23,914 bases of DNA from JBGPIK01 sp041484845 (GCA_041484845.1 JBGPIK010000051.1:1-23914), one strand, 5' to 3'; shown: positions 1 through 7,325, counted from the first letter of the stretch. The notes: generated by a model not told the origin, from the sequence alone. Numbers and translations: made by a program.

Positions 1-49
1 ATCCGGAGTCGCTCGATTTTCTTCTGAGCGCTTGAAAGGAGTGTTAAAA

Positions 50-247
50 ATGAAGATCCAAAACAATCAAACAAAAGTCAGATACGGTTTGCCTATCGAC
101 TCGCACCTGCTGAAAGACCCTGCCGCTTTGGCGGAATTTCAGCGCATGATTGCAAAGTGGCCAAAGCATGCAGCCGGCAAGCCCGATCGAAATCCGTACG
201 CCCGCGTTGTTGCTCAGCTTTTAGTGAAAGGTCGAGCTGCTCGTTGA
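50..247 (+). CDS. Small hypothetical protein (65 aa)
   Basis: I do not recognise this protein. The ATG at 50 is preferred because AAAGGAG at 35-41 sits 8 bases upstream; a TTG at 32 in the same frame would lie before that ribosome site. The protein is basic, soluble, and has no membrane segment or clear motif. It precedes a hairpin-rich gap and then a helix-turn-helix gene, all on the + strand. It could be the last gene of an upstream phage operon cut by the window edge, or a stand-alone small phage gene. Coding status rests mainly on the good ribosome site. Confidence 0.55.
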   Translation: MKIQNNQTKVRYGLPIDSHLLKDPAALAEFQRMIAKWPKHAAGKPDRNPYARVVAQLLVKGRAAR

Positions 248-297
248 TGATCGACGCGATCGCGCGCCCGGGGTTTACCACGAACCGGTCTCTCCAG

Positions 298-373
298 CCG
301 CGTTCGGAGGGGTTGGAACGCGGCCCGTTCCAATCGCGCTGCAGCGGCTGGGTAGTCTCCTTCCTAGCCGCTG
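298..373 (+). repeat. Two adjacent hairpins in an intergenic gap
   Basis: The gap 248-401 contains two inverted repeats. The first has arms CCGCGTTC (298-305) and GAACGCGG (316-323) with a 10-base loop. The second has arms CAGCGGCT (342-349) and AGCCGCTG (366-373), extended by G-T and G-C pairs to about 11 pairs. Neither is followed by a T run, so neither is a typical intrinsic terminator. Their place upstream of the small terminase gene makes a packaging-site or RNA-structure role possible, but that is inference. Confidence 0.5.
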
Positions 374-401
374 TGTGCCTTTAGCCGATTGAACGGTCAA
401 T

Positions 402-629
402 ATGAACATTAATTTATTGACACTCGAACAAGCGGCCGCGCGGTTGGGAATTTCCCAGGCAGCTCTGTCCCGATTGCTTCATGCGGGCGAAATTCCTGCG
501 ATCCGGCTGCGCGTCGGTCAACGGTTAACATGCTTTCGCGTGGCCCGCGCGGATATCGAGAGATTCGTGACGAGCCGGGGAAAATCGATGCGCGCCGCGG
601 GCACAGGCATGGCTGAAAGATCACGCTAA
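402..629 (+). CDS. Helix-turn-helix DNA-binding protein, excisionase-like (75 aa)
   Basis: Residues 5-55 match the small MerR/excisionase-type helix-turn-helix pattern: TLEQAAARLGISQAALSRLL gives the two helices, then a wing-like stretch (IPAIRL...) and RADIERFV. Such proteins act as phage excisionases, small regulators or DNA-packaging helpers. The tail after residue 60 is basic and probably disordered. No strong ribosome site precedes the ATG. It lies just upstream of a terminase small subunit, which also starts with a helix-turn-helix, so a role in late regulation or packaging is possible. This is the first of three such HTH proteins in the window (others at 11431 and 18123). Confidence 0.7.
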   Translation: MNINLLTLEQAAARLGISQAALSRLLHAGEIPAIRLRVGQRLTCFRVARADIERFVTSRGKSMRAAGTGMAERSR

Positions 630-752
630 GGTGACCGATCGCTTGTGGGTCCCTCCACCACGTCGCATCACGGATATAAGCGAGCCGTGAATAAAATCCA
701 GAGCCAGGGGTCCTAAGGGGGGTTGTAAAGTAAAATTTAAGTCTCGACATGA

Positions 753-1382
753 ATGCCAACCATAAAAACGACACAGAGAGAATTCGCGAAACTGCTCGGG
801 ATTTCTCAGCAAGCGGTTTCAAAGCTGGCGAACCGCGGCGTTTTAACCCCGGGCGCCAGCCTGTCGCAATGGACGAGAGAAGCTTGGCAGTGGCAGGCGG
901 AGCAAGCCGCGGGCCGCCAATCATTGAATGGCCAGTACGATCTGATTGGACAGCGCGCGCGCCTGGCAAAAGAACAGGCCGACAAGACGAACATCGAGGT
1001 CCGCAAACTCCGCGGCGAACTCTACCCCGCCAGTCTGTGGGCCGACCTTTTTTCCTCCGCTGCTTCAATCATCAAAGCGCGCCTCCTCGGACTGCACAAC
1101 AAAATAGCCTCCCGCTATCGGTTAGAGACCAAAGTCATTCTGGCGATCGAAGACGAGTGCCGGAATTTACTGACCGAGCTCGGTCAGGAGCGGCTGCCGG
1201 CGGAAATCGTCAAAAGACTGGTTGATTGGGAGCAGGACGGAAGGGATCGTGAGGCTGATGAAAAAAACACCACCGCCCACATTGAGGGTCGCAAGCAGAG
1301 GAAAAAACGCACGCCAAAAGCGAGTCGCGGAAATCAGAGCCCGCGAGCTCGAAAGATCTCCGGTCCTCGATCCGATGAATGA
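753..1382 (+). CDS. Terminase small subunit, Nu1-like
   Basis: The 209-residue product has an N-terminal helix-turn-helix (about residues 6-30, FAKLLGISQQAVSKLANRGV), then the region typical of Nu1-type small terminases: ERARLAKEQADK-like helix (here QRARLAKEQADKTNIEVRKL) followed by RGELYPASLW and a helical domain with IIKARLLGLHNKIASR. In that family this protein recognises the packaging site and hands DNA to the large terminase. The last 40 residues are strongly basic and overlap another open frame, so the true end could be earlier if a frameshift exists. The ribosome site is poor. No large terminase follows, which is unusual because the two genes are normally adjacent. Confidence 0.8.
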   Translation: MPTIKTTQREFAKLLGISQQAVSKLANRGVLTPGASLSQWTREAWQWQAEQAAGRQSLNGQYDLIGQRARLAKEQADKTNIEVRKLRGELYPASLWADLFSSAASIIKARLLGLHNKIASRYRLETKVILAIEDECRNLLTELGQERLPAEIVKRLVDWEQDGRDREADEKNTTAHIEGRKQRKKRTPKASRGNQSPRARKISGPRSDE

Positions 1383-1473
1383 AATTTTTAAACTCTTCCA
1401 TCCGGACGCCGAAGGCAAAACCGCTGTCGACGTCGCCGCGGGGGAAGATTCAGCGCGCGGAAACCGCCGCTAA
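1258..1473 (+). CDS. Small ORF overlapping the terminase 3' end (71 aa)
   Basis: This frame begins with ATG at 1258, a few bases after GAGG, and overlaps the last 125 bases of the small terminase in a different frame. It continues to 1473 and so fills the gap before the next gene. The first half is basic; the second half (MNEIFKLFHPDAEGKTAVDV) looks like ordinary protein, more so than the terminase tail it overlaps. It could be a separate small gene translationally coupled to the terminase, or the displaced end of the terminase after a frameshift. I do not recognise a family. Confidence 0.4.
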   Translation: MKKTPPPTLRVASRGKNARQKRVAEIRARELERSPVLDPMNEIFKLFHPDAEGKTAVDVAAGEDSARGNRR

Positions 1474-1493
1474 AAAGGTTCTTGGGAGGAATC

Positions 1494-1844
1494 ATGGCTA
1501 ACTACTTCAAGCAGACCGTCATCATCGATCCGGCGCCGGCGAAGATCCAGAGCGATCTAAAGAGACCGCAGACGTTTTCCGCCGCCGTTATTACTGAATT
1601 TTTCATGACCGTCGAATCCGCGCTTGCACCTGGCGGCGATAAAGAAGCGGCGATCGCCGGCGCCTTTGAAGAGCTGTTTCGCCGCCTTGATTTTGAAAAC
1701 TGGACTGTGCTTACCTCTAAGAGACACGAGACCATGCTTGCCGAGAATGCGATCCAATGCGGAATGCTTTTGCTCCGATTTGGAAATTATCTCGCAACGA
1801 AGGGAATTGTGTTCAATGAAAAAATTTCCAGTTCGGATCATTAA
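1494..1844 (+). CDS. Hypothetical phage protein (116 aa)
   Basis: The ATG at 1494 is chosen because GGGAGG lies just upstream; a TTG at 1482 in the same frame precedes that site. The product is soluble and mainly helical after residue 30, with alternating hydrophobic and acidic residues (AAIAGAFEELFRRLDF). No motif is recognised. It lies between the small terminase and the first appendage gene, where the large terminase, portal and capsid genes would be expected in a normal phage order. It may be a head-tail or appendage accessory protein, but there is no direct sign. Confidence 0.65.
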   Translation: MANYFKQTVIIDPAPAKIQSDLKRPQTFSAAVITEFFMTVESALAPGGDKEAAIAGAFEELFRRLDFENWTVLTSKRHETMLAENAIQCGMLLLRFGNYLATKGIVFNEKISSSDH

Positions 1845-1868
1845 CTTATTCGAAAAGGGGAATTTAAT

Positions 1869-2975
1869 ATGAGCTTTCTTTTTGCCGATAGTTTCGATCA
1901 CTTGGCGACCGCCGATGTTTTGCAAAAGTGGACTCAGGTGGTCCCCGGAGCCGGCGGTTCGGGCGCCATTGCGCTCGCCATAAATTCGACCGCCGGCCGC
2001 CGAGGAGGCAACGGCCTCGATCTCGCCATTGCCGCAAGCGGCTCCGCCTGCAAGAGCCAATCCTTAGCGATCACTCTCGCTCCTGGGGACGGCACGGCAA
2101 TCATAGGATTTTCGTTCGCGACAACCAGTTTGGCCAGACTCGGGGTCAGCACCGCAGAGGCCACCTCTAACAATATTTGCCGCATCCGTGACGCCGGCAC
2201 GACGCAGGTCTGGTTTCGGCTCAACGCCGACGGAACGATCAGCGCTCTCAGATCGACAACCATTCTAGGGACTACAACCTTCGCGCTCTCCGTCGGCACA
2301 ACCTATTATCTCGAATTCAAGGTCACTGTTCATTCGACCGCGGGAATCGTCGTCGTCAGAGTCGATGGCGACACAAAGCTGAGCCTTCCTGTTTCTGGAA
2401 GTCTCAACACAGAAAACACGACAAACGCGAGCTGGAACGAATTAGTTCTTGGCGGCGGTGCCTTTAGCACTTCCGCCGATGCTTTTTACTATGACGATCT
2501 CTATTGTCTGGACGGTTCAGGCGCGACGACCGCTTCGAAAAATTTTCTCGGTGACGTCCGCATCGACGCCGTATACCCGAACGCCGTCGGCAACACGAGC
2601 AATTGGGCGCGTTCGACTGGAGCCGATCAATGGGCGACGATCGATGAGGCGACCAGTAACGGCGACACGGATTATAATTCGAGCGCGACCGTCAACGACA
2701 AAGACACGCTCAATTTTCCCAACGCTCCGGCCGGCGGCGCCGATATCTTCGCCGTGCAGGTCAACATGCTCTCGCGCAAGACCGACGCCGGTAGCGCGGG
2801 CTTAAAAGCGGTTACCCGGATCTCGGGAGTCGACTATCCGGGCACCGAAGTTTTTCCTTCGTCGAGCTATTCGGATCGCCGGCAGATTTGGGACCTGAAG
2901 CCCGACGGCAGCGCCGCGGTCTGGACGTCGAGCGATTTCAACGCCGCGGAGTTCGGTTACGAAAAAAGCTCCTGA
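1869..2975 (+). CDS. Phage appendage protein with LamG-like beta-sandwich region
   Basis: The 368-residue product starts MSFLFADSFDHLATADVLQKW, an opening common to phage appendage proteins that carry a concanavalin/LamG-like sandwich. Residues about 1-215 are rich in alternating Ser/Thr/Gly beta strands, with FYYDDLYCLDGSG closing this domain as in laminin-G-like folds. Residues about 225-368 form a second domain (FLGDVRIDAVYPNAVG, then ADIFAVQVNMLSRKTDAG) that I associate with phage virion proteins. A clear ribosome site (GGGG at 1857-1860) precedes the ATG. It likely sits on the virion surface near the tail tip and may bind glycans. The tail fibre gene follows 13 bases later, suggesting one late transcript. 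Confidence 0.7.
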   Translation: MSFLFADSFDHLATADVLQKWTQVVPGAGGSGAIALAINSTAGRRGGNGLDLAIAASGSACKSQSLAITLAPGDGTAIIGFSFATTSLARLGVSTAEATSNNICRIRDAGTTQVWFRLNADGTISALRSTTILGTTTFALSVGTTYYLEFKVTVHSTAGIVVVRVDGDTKLSLPVSGSLNTENTTNASWNELVLGGGAFSTSADAFYYDDLYCLDGSGATTASKNFLGDVRIDAVYPNAVGNTSNWARSTGADQWATIDEATSNGDTDYNSSATVNDKDTLNFPNAPAGGADIFAVQVNMLSRKTDAGSAGLKAVTRISGVDYPGTEVFPSSSYSDRRQIWDLKPDGSAAVWTSSDFNAAEFGYEKSS

Positions 2976-2988
2976 GAAGGAAAAATAA

Positions 2989-4707
2989 ATGGCCGATCAA
3001 AAATTAACCGCATTGACCGCGGATCTGGCTCCGGCTCTCGCGGACTGGATGTACCTGGTCAAGGACTCCGACATCACCTCCCACAAAGTCACGGTCTCTA
3101 ACCTCCTGGCCCTCGTGCCATCCGCCGCACTCACCAAGACAGATGACACCAACGTCACGCTGACTCTCGGCGGCACGCCTGCCACGGCTTTACTTCAAGC
3201 TGTCTCACTCACACTTGGTTGGAGTGGGCAACTCAGCATAGCGCGCGGCGGCACAAGCCTGTCTGCCGCAGGCCACCTACTGAACGCCACTCTTTGGGAT
3301 GATGTGACGGCCGGGGTGGTAGCTCGTGGTGATGTTATCACCGGGCAAGGGGCAGCAGCTAAGTGGGCCAGGCTAGCCAAGGGAACCGCTAACCAAGTCC
3401 TCGCGATGGACGGTACGGCGACGGATGTAGTTTGGGCTACTCCAGCGTCAGTAACCCCCGCGGCGCTCACCAAGACAGACGATACCAATGTAACTCTGAC
3501 CTTGGGCGGAACTCCCGCCTCAGCGTTACTCCAGGCTACTTCACTGACTCTTGGCTGGACTGGTACGTTAGCTACAGCGAGGGGTGGTACGGGAACAGCA
3601 ACACCTACGGCGGTGGATTGGCTTACGCAGTATGCTTTGCTTGCTGGCAGAGCTGGCGGGCAAACGGTAAATGGTGGTACTGCAGCGAGCGAAAATTTAA
3701 TACTGCAAGCTACTGCCAATGCGACCCAAGGATATGTAAAGTTTGAAGGCGGCGCAGGCACACTCACATTGAGACATAACACGGCGAGCGCTACGTCTAT
3801 CCGTCATGTTTACTCTGTCAACGGCACGGACTTATGGGACTCATTCTGGGACGCGAACGGTTACTCAGTTCGAGATATAGCGGGGGGGGGGTTCAAGTCG
3901 CCATTTACTTTTCAGGCGGGATGCCCGGCCGGAGCTTTTGTGATTACTCCTACCGGCACTACAGTCTTAGGACACTTAGGTGTTGGAGTTGGGCCAGATC
4001 CCACTATTGAGACGTTTATTTCAACAACCAGGAATGTCACCAACATCCTGGCAGGATCTTTAAGGGTACAAAACACGGGCTCTACCAATCCAAGTGCTAT
4101 GATTAATCTGATTGCAGGCAGTGGGGGAGCAGCAGGTTTCTCTTTTGCGGTAGGCGCAGCTCACTTCGACTTCTCCAGCGTTAACGACTGCGCTGCTTTT
4201 GCTATCAGGGACACGGGTTTCAATCAAATAGTGTTGTTCGAGCAAGGCGCCGGCGCTAATGCGCTAGTGGTGAAGGCGGGTGGAAATATCGGTATCGGGG
4301 TGAGTGCTTTTCCTGGGACTGGAACGCTGGGATTAATATTTGCCGATGGCACCGCTTTGAGTTCGATGGGCAGCAACACCGCTGGGCTTTACGCCGATGA
4401 TATCTCCGGCAACGTCTCAATGCACGCGATCAATGAGAACGGCGACCTCATCAAGCTCATCAAGACAAACACGTACACCCAGACCTACTCCACCGCCGAC
4501 CGCACGCTCTCGGCCTACATTGCCGATCCCGAGAGCGGCGCCTACTCGGGCATCGACAATGCCCAGGCCGGGACGCCTTATGCTCAACTGGCTGATCTCA
4601 ACGCATTAAGGGTGGCTTACGAAAACCTGAGAGCTTTTGCGGAGGACATCGCTGGGATGTTGAACGGGGCCGTGGACGATCTTCAGACCATAGGGCATTT
4701 CGGATAG
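2989..4707 (+). CDS. Tail fibre-like protein with duplicated module and G10 tract
   Basis: The 572-residue product is Gly/Thr/Ala-rich and beta-rich. A 42-residue unit occurs twice (about 48-89 and 160-201), each with LTKTDDTNVTLTLGGTPA and ending in ARGGT, a motif frequent in tail fibre shafts. Residues about 260-480 form the distal region. The C-terminal part (YTQTYSTADRTLSAYIADPE, then helices LNALRVAYENLRAF and IAGMLNGAVDDLQ) resembles the trimerising end of phage appendage proteins. The role is host-surface recognition. Ten consecutive G residues at 3882-3891 encode residues 298-301. The central third is visibly less GC-rich than the ends, suggesting mosaic exchange. No tail fibre chaperone gene is recognised nearby. 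Confidence 0.8.
   Translation: MADQKLTALTADLAPALADWMYLVKDSDITSHKVTVSNLLALVPSAALTKTDDTNVTLTLGGTPATALLQAVSLTLGWSGQLSIARGGTSLSAAGHLLNATLWDDVTAGVVARGDVITGQGAAAKWARLAKGTANQVLAMDGTATDVVWATPASVTPAALTKTDDTNVTLTLGGTPASALLQATSLTLGWTGTLATARGGTGTATPTAVDWLTQYALLAGRAGGQTVNGGTAASENLILQATANATQGYVKFEGGAGTLTLRHNTASATSIRHVYSVNGTDLWDSFWDANGYSVRDIAGGGFKSPFTFQAGCPAGAFVITPTGTTVLGHLGVGVGPDPTIETFISTTRNVTNILAGSLRVQNTGSTNPSAMINLIAGSGGAAGFSFAVGAAHFDFSSVNDCAAFAIRDTGFNQIVLFEQGAGANALVVKAGGNIGIGVSAFPGTGTLGLIFADGTALSSMGSNTAGLYADDISGNVSMHAINENGDLIKLIKTNTYTQTYSTADRTLSAYIADPESGAYSGIDNAQAGTPYAQLADLNALRVAYENLRAFAEDIAGMLNGAVDDLQTIGHFG
3882..3891 (+). repeat. Homopolymer tract of ten G in tail fibre gene
   Basis: Ten G in a row lie inside the tail fibre reading frame, coding for three glycines. 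Runs this long are prone to replication slippage; gain or loss of one base would end the protein after about residue 300 and remove the distal region. This may be a contingency tract or simply a sequencing weak point. Confidence 0.85.
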
Positions 4708-4715
4708 GAGAGACA

Positions 4716-5018
4716 ATGGCTAATTTGATAACTCCGAGCGCCGTCAAGGCGTATGAGGTTCAAGATGTGGCGGACATCGACTTCGATCAGATTACGATAA
4801 CCGCCTCCAAAGACATGGAGACGGGAGCCGTAGAGGTTCGCGTGCGCGCGAACGTGGCCGTGAGCATGATCAATCCAGCGGACCCGTCGGACCTCCAATT
4901 GTATAACCTGCCGATCAATCTTACTGAGAAGGAGCTGGGGTTGGGGGCGGAAATCGCAACTATCCGGGCTGCTGTTTTGACACAGGCAAAGATAAAACTA
5001 TCGGGTCAAATAAAATGA
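4716..5018 (+). CDS. Hypothetical small phage protein (100 aa)
   Basis: The product is acidic in its first half and has alternating beta-type sequence (DQITITASKDMETGAVEVRVRANVAVSM is described here by position, residues 24-51), then an amphipathic C-terminal helix with AAVLTQAKIKLSGQIK. A ribosome site GGAGAG stands upstream of the ATG. It follows the tail fibre by 8 bases and overlaps the next frame's upstream part, so it belongs to the late operon. I do not recognise a family. A virion accessory or tail fibre partner role is possible from position only. Confidence 0.65.
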   Translation: MANLITPSAVKAYEVQDVADIDFDQITITASKDMETGAVEVRVRANVAVSMINPADPSDLQLYNLPINLTEKELGLGAEIATIRAAVLTQAKIKLSGQIK

Positions 5019-5065
5019 GGCGCAAGCCGTCGTTGTGGGCGCAAATCAAAAGAAGGAGAGAACAC

Positions 5066-5440
5066 GTGAAGCTCAATTTAAACATGCCATTTCATAAAGA
5101 GCCGAAAAACGCCAATGGAGAGGATATCAAAGGTCCCGCCCTCGCGAGACTCGTCCTGCTGCGGATCATCGACGCCAAGTACCAGCAGAAAGCGATGCCC
5201 AATAACGAGTCTCGGATGTGGGGGAAAATCCTCGATGAATTCGCCGACGAGAAGGACGTCATAGAGATCGATGGGAGCCAGTTCGATTTTCTCAAAGACG
5301 CCGTCGATAAGACCGACATGCCGCCGGCCTTTTCGAGTTGGCTATGGGTCGTGCGGGAATATTTCGAAACCGTGAAGGCTGAAGAAAAAAACCGCAAGGA
5401 AAGCGAAAAGCTAAGGGCGATACCGAGATCGAAGGAGTGA
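5066..5440 (+). CDS. Hypothetical phage protein (124 aa), GTG start
   Basis: The open frame extends back to 5015, but AGAAGGAGAG at 5051-5060 places a strong ribosome site 7 bases before GTG 5066, so the shorter form is preferred. The product is charged, soluble and helical: residues 20-45 and 85-124 look like helices, with a highly charged end (VKAEEKNRKESEKLR). There is no membrane segment. I associate the pattern (short N-terminus, GPALARLVLLRIIDAKY, central acidic region) with small phage proteins in tail regions, but cannot name a function. It lies between the tail fibre accessory gene and a repeat protein. Confidence 0.6.
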   Translation: MKLNLNMPFHKEPKNANGEDIKGPALARLVLLRIIDAKYQQKAMPNNESRMWGKILDEFADEKDVIEIDGSQFDFLKDAVDKTDMPPAFSSWLWVVREYFETVKAEEKNRKESEKLRAIPRSKE

Positions 5441-5463
5441 TAGGGCATTGACGGGCTGCGCGG

Positions 5464-5832
5464 ATGGCGAACTATCTACTTTTAGAAAGCGCGGATTTTT
5501 TCCTCCTGGAGACGGGCGACCGTTTGATCCTGGAGTATATCGAAATCCGGGTCACCCAGCTCCCGGTCGAAGTGGTCGCCGCCGGGGCTTCCGAAGCGCG
5601 ATTGACGCAACTGGTTCCCGAGGTGGTGAGCGCGGGCGCCAGCGAGGTGAGACTCACGCAGTTCGTGGCCGAACTGATTACCTCCAATGGGTCCTCGTCG
5701 ATCCGGATGACACAGCTCGCGGGCGAAGTGGTGAGCAAGGGCGCGCACGAAATCACACTGACTCAGTTCGTCGTCGAGGTCATCGCCAAGTCGTCCGGCA
5801 AGAGGCAACCGCATATTTTCATCTCAACTTGA
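5464..5832 (+). CDS. Protein of five ~17-residue TQ repeats (122 aa)
   Basis: The N-terminus is a hydrophobic beta-like segment (YLLLESADFFLLETGDRLIL), then five units of about 17 residues follow. The Thr-Gln pair recurs at residues 31-32, 48-49, 65-66, 83-84 and 100-101, each followed by hydrophobic-x-EVV and a small-residue turn (AGAS, SAGAS, SKGAH). Such VTQ-type repeats occur in uncharacterised phage proteins of metagenomic origin; their function is not known to me. The regular alternation suggests stacked beta strands, perhaps a fibrous virion part. No clear ribosome site is close to the ATG; AAGGAG lies about 25 bases away. The position, after tail genes, supports a structural role. Confidence 0.65.
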   Translation: MANYLLLESADFFLLETGDRLILEYIEIRVTQLPVEVVAAGASEARLTQLVPEVVSAGASEVRLTQFVAELITSNGSSSIRMTQLAGEVVSKGAHEITLTQFVVEVIAKSSGKRQPHIFIST

Positions 5833-5851
5833 AACGAAAAGGGAGGGTTCC

Positions 5852-6292
5852 ATGTCACAGTCAGATTATTTCAACGCAGCACTGCTCGATTTGATTTTTC
5901 TGGGCTCAGCGATCGCGACGATTGCGGACGATGCGCTCGACTATCCGGCGACGGAGTATTACTTGAGCCTGCACGAAGCGGACCCGACGCCGTCCGGCAA
6001 CCAGAGTTCTTTCGAGGCGAGCTACGGCGATTATGCGCGCATCCCGATCACCCGCGACGGCGCCGGGTTCGTGCGGACCGACAATGTGGTGAATTTCTTC
6101 GCAGATATGCTCTTTCCGGCGGTCGGCAGCGGCAGCGGCGTCTATACGCACTTCGGCCTCGGCAAGGATTCAGTCGGCGCGGGCGAACTGCTCTATAGTG
6201 GACCGATCACGCCGAACATCACCGTAGGCGTCGGCCAGCAACCCAAGCTCACAACGGACACGGCGATTCAGTTTGTCCCTTACGGCGAATAG
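5852..6292 (+). CDS. Small phage tail-fibre-associated protein, Gp80-like (146 aa)
   Basis: The layout matches a widespread small phage protein family: an N-terminal helix (YFNAALLDLIFLGSA), then YPATEYYLSLHEADPTPSGN, then YARIPITRD, VNFFADMLFPAV, THFGLGKD, GELLYSGPIT and a final strand. In those phages the protein is annotated as a tail fibre or minor virion protein, often only a few genes from the fibre. The ribosome site GGGAGG lies upstream of the ATG. It is the last virion-type gene before the membrane and lysis genes. The family assignment is from pattern memory; exact function is not established. Confidence 0.65.
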   Translation: MSQSDYFNAALLDLIFLGSAIATIADDALDYPATEYYLSLHEADPTPSGNQSSFEASYGDYARIPITRDGAGFVRTDNVVNFFADMLFPAVGSGSGVYTHFGLGKDSVGAGELLYSGPITPNITVGVGQQPKLTTDTAIQFVPYGE

Positions 6293-6385
6293 AGCCGGCG
6301 CAAAAGCGGAATTGATTGCGGTGGGGCGACTAGACACGTAGAATCTATTTCGCTGGTATGGGAACGGAAGGGCAACCGAAAACGA

Positions 6386-6727
6386 ATGAATGCGGTCTCC
6401 GATCAACTACTCACTACCCTGGCCCTGGACTTCGCCTGTCTCACTGGCGCGCTCCTGCTGTGGTGGTTTTTCAGGATTCCGGGCGGCGGAGCGATACGGC
6501 GAGGCTTCACTCTATATTTTCTGCTGCGCGTGATCGGCTACGGATTTTTGATGACAAAAGATGTTTTCGATTTTTACGACATCTTTGAATCCTGGTGGAT
6601 CTGGCAAGTCCCGTACTATCCGATCATCGTTCGGTCCGCGAATGCAATCGCGCTCTGGTTTCTTATCTCGCAGTTGTGGATTTATAAATTTGCCGCAGTC
6701 GAAACCAAAGAGGTTCGCTTGGAATGA
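6386..6727 (+). CDS. Small integral membrane protein, holin candidate (113 aa)
   Basis: Three hydrophobic segments are visible: about residues 8-28 (LLTTLALDFACLTGALLLWW), 41-55 (FTLYFLLRVIGYGFL) and 78-100 (PIIVRSANAIALWFLISQLW). Between the second and third is an acidic aromatic stretch (DVFDFYDIFESWWIW). The size and multiple segments fit a class I-like holin or a holin-associated membrane protein. The stop overlaps the start of the next gene (ATGA at 6724-6727), so the two are translationally coupled. Holins are too variable for a firm call. Confidence 0.6.
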   Translation: MNAVSDQLLTTLALDFACLTGALLLWWFFRIPGGGAIRRGFTLYFLLRVIGYGFLMTKDVFDFYDIFESWWIWQVPYYPIIVRSANAIALWFLISQLWIYKFAAVETKEVRLE

Positions 6728-7062
6728 GCAAGGAACTAGAACCGCACGTCGAGGTGCACCAGCACTCAGCCGAGCACGGAGAGTTTCTGCTCGGCGCTCT
6801 GTCGGCGAACATCGACACGCTGGGACGCCGCATGGAGAAAATAGAAGACACTCTTGCGGCGAGTCACAAAGAAATCATGGATTTCATTACGGCTCATCTC
6901 AAAGAAGAGTCTCTCTTGTGGGATAAAAATGGGGCCGAGCATAAAGAAATAGCGATGTGGCAGAGTAAAGTGATCGGCATCGCCATCGCCTGTACGACCA
7001 TGGGAGGCGTCATCGGATTTGCCGTCCACATCCTGATTACCTGGGGTCGCGCCGGAGGCTAG
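6724..7062 (+). CDS. Coiled-coil protein with C-terminal membrane anchor (112 aa)
   Basis: Residues about 25-75 form a heptad-like helix (ALSANIDTLGRRMEKIEDTL and following), and residues about 82-106 form one membrane segment (VIGIAIACTTMGGVIGFAVHILI). This architecture, soluble coiled coil followed by one membrane helix, resembles small phage lysis accessory proteins of the XhlA type. The start overlaps the stop of the preceding membrane protein and the next gene begins one base after its stop, making a tight three-gene membrane cassette ahead of the endolysin. Confidence 0.6.
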   Translation: MSKELEPHVEVHQHSAEHGEFLLGALSANIDTLGRRMEKIEDTLAASHKEIMDFITAHLKEESLLWDKNGAEHKEIAMWQSKVIGIAIACTTMGGVIGFAVHILITWGRAGG

Positions 7063-7063
7063 C

Positions 7064-7315
7064 ATGGAAAAACTTCTCGGTCAGAACTGGCTGACTTCCC
7101 TCGGCGGGCTCATCTCCGGAATTGGCGGAATTCTCTGCCTGCTCCCGTCATCCCTGCACTTAGACCCGCAATGGTCGGTGTTCACAATCGCGCTGGGCGG
7201 GGTGGTCGTAGGGGTCGGCGCCAAGAGCTTTAATGTGCACAGTACCGTCCAACAAACGGAGACAGCGACGAAAGAAAAAACCGCCGACGATATCAAAGAG
7301 GCGAAAAAATCGTAA
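7064..7315 (+). CDS. Holin-like two-segment membrane protein (83 aa)
   Basis: Two hydrophobic segments are seen: about residues 9-28 (WLTSLGGLISGIGGILCLLP) and 37-56 (SVFTIALGGVVVGVGAKSFN). A charged cytoplasmic-type tail rich in Lys, Glu and Thr follows (residues 60-83). Two segments plus a charged tail is the class II holin layout. It begins one base after the upstream stop. The SD for the next gene (AAGGAGG) overlaps this gene's stop region, so the cassette continues without a gap. Confidence 0.65.
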   Translation: MEKLLGQNWLTSLGGLISGIGGILCLLPSSLHLDPQWSVFTIALGGVVVGVGAKSFNVHSTVQQTETATKEKTADDIKEAKKS

Positions 7316-7325
7316 GGAGGCGACA

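Noticed and set aside
1..300. Left attachment site at the window start
   Set aside because: No copy of the tRNA-Ser 3' sequence (GGTTCGAATC and neighbours) was found on either strand here.
409..1068. Long minus-strand ORF of 219 codons
   Set aside because: It lies opposite the HTH protein and the small terminase, has shadow-like Arg/Pro/Ser composition and no family signature.
1557..2060. Minus-strand ORF of 167 codons
   Set aside because: Opposes two well-supported + genes and has no recognisable pattern.
3195..3782. Minus-strand ORF of 195 codons opposite the tail fibre
   Set aside because: Val/Ala/Pro-rich shadow of the fibre repeats, including the duplicated unit; no ribosome site.
5448..5894. 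Alternative + frame over the TQ-repeat gene
   Set aside because: Arg/Gly-rich shadow without repeats or hydrophobic pattern; the frame starting at 5464 shows a clear periodic protein.
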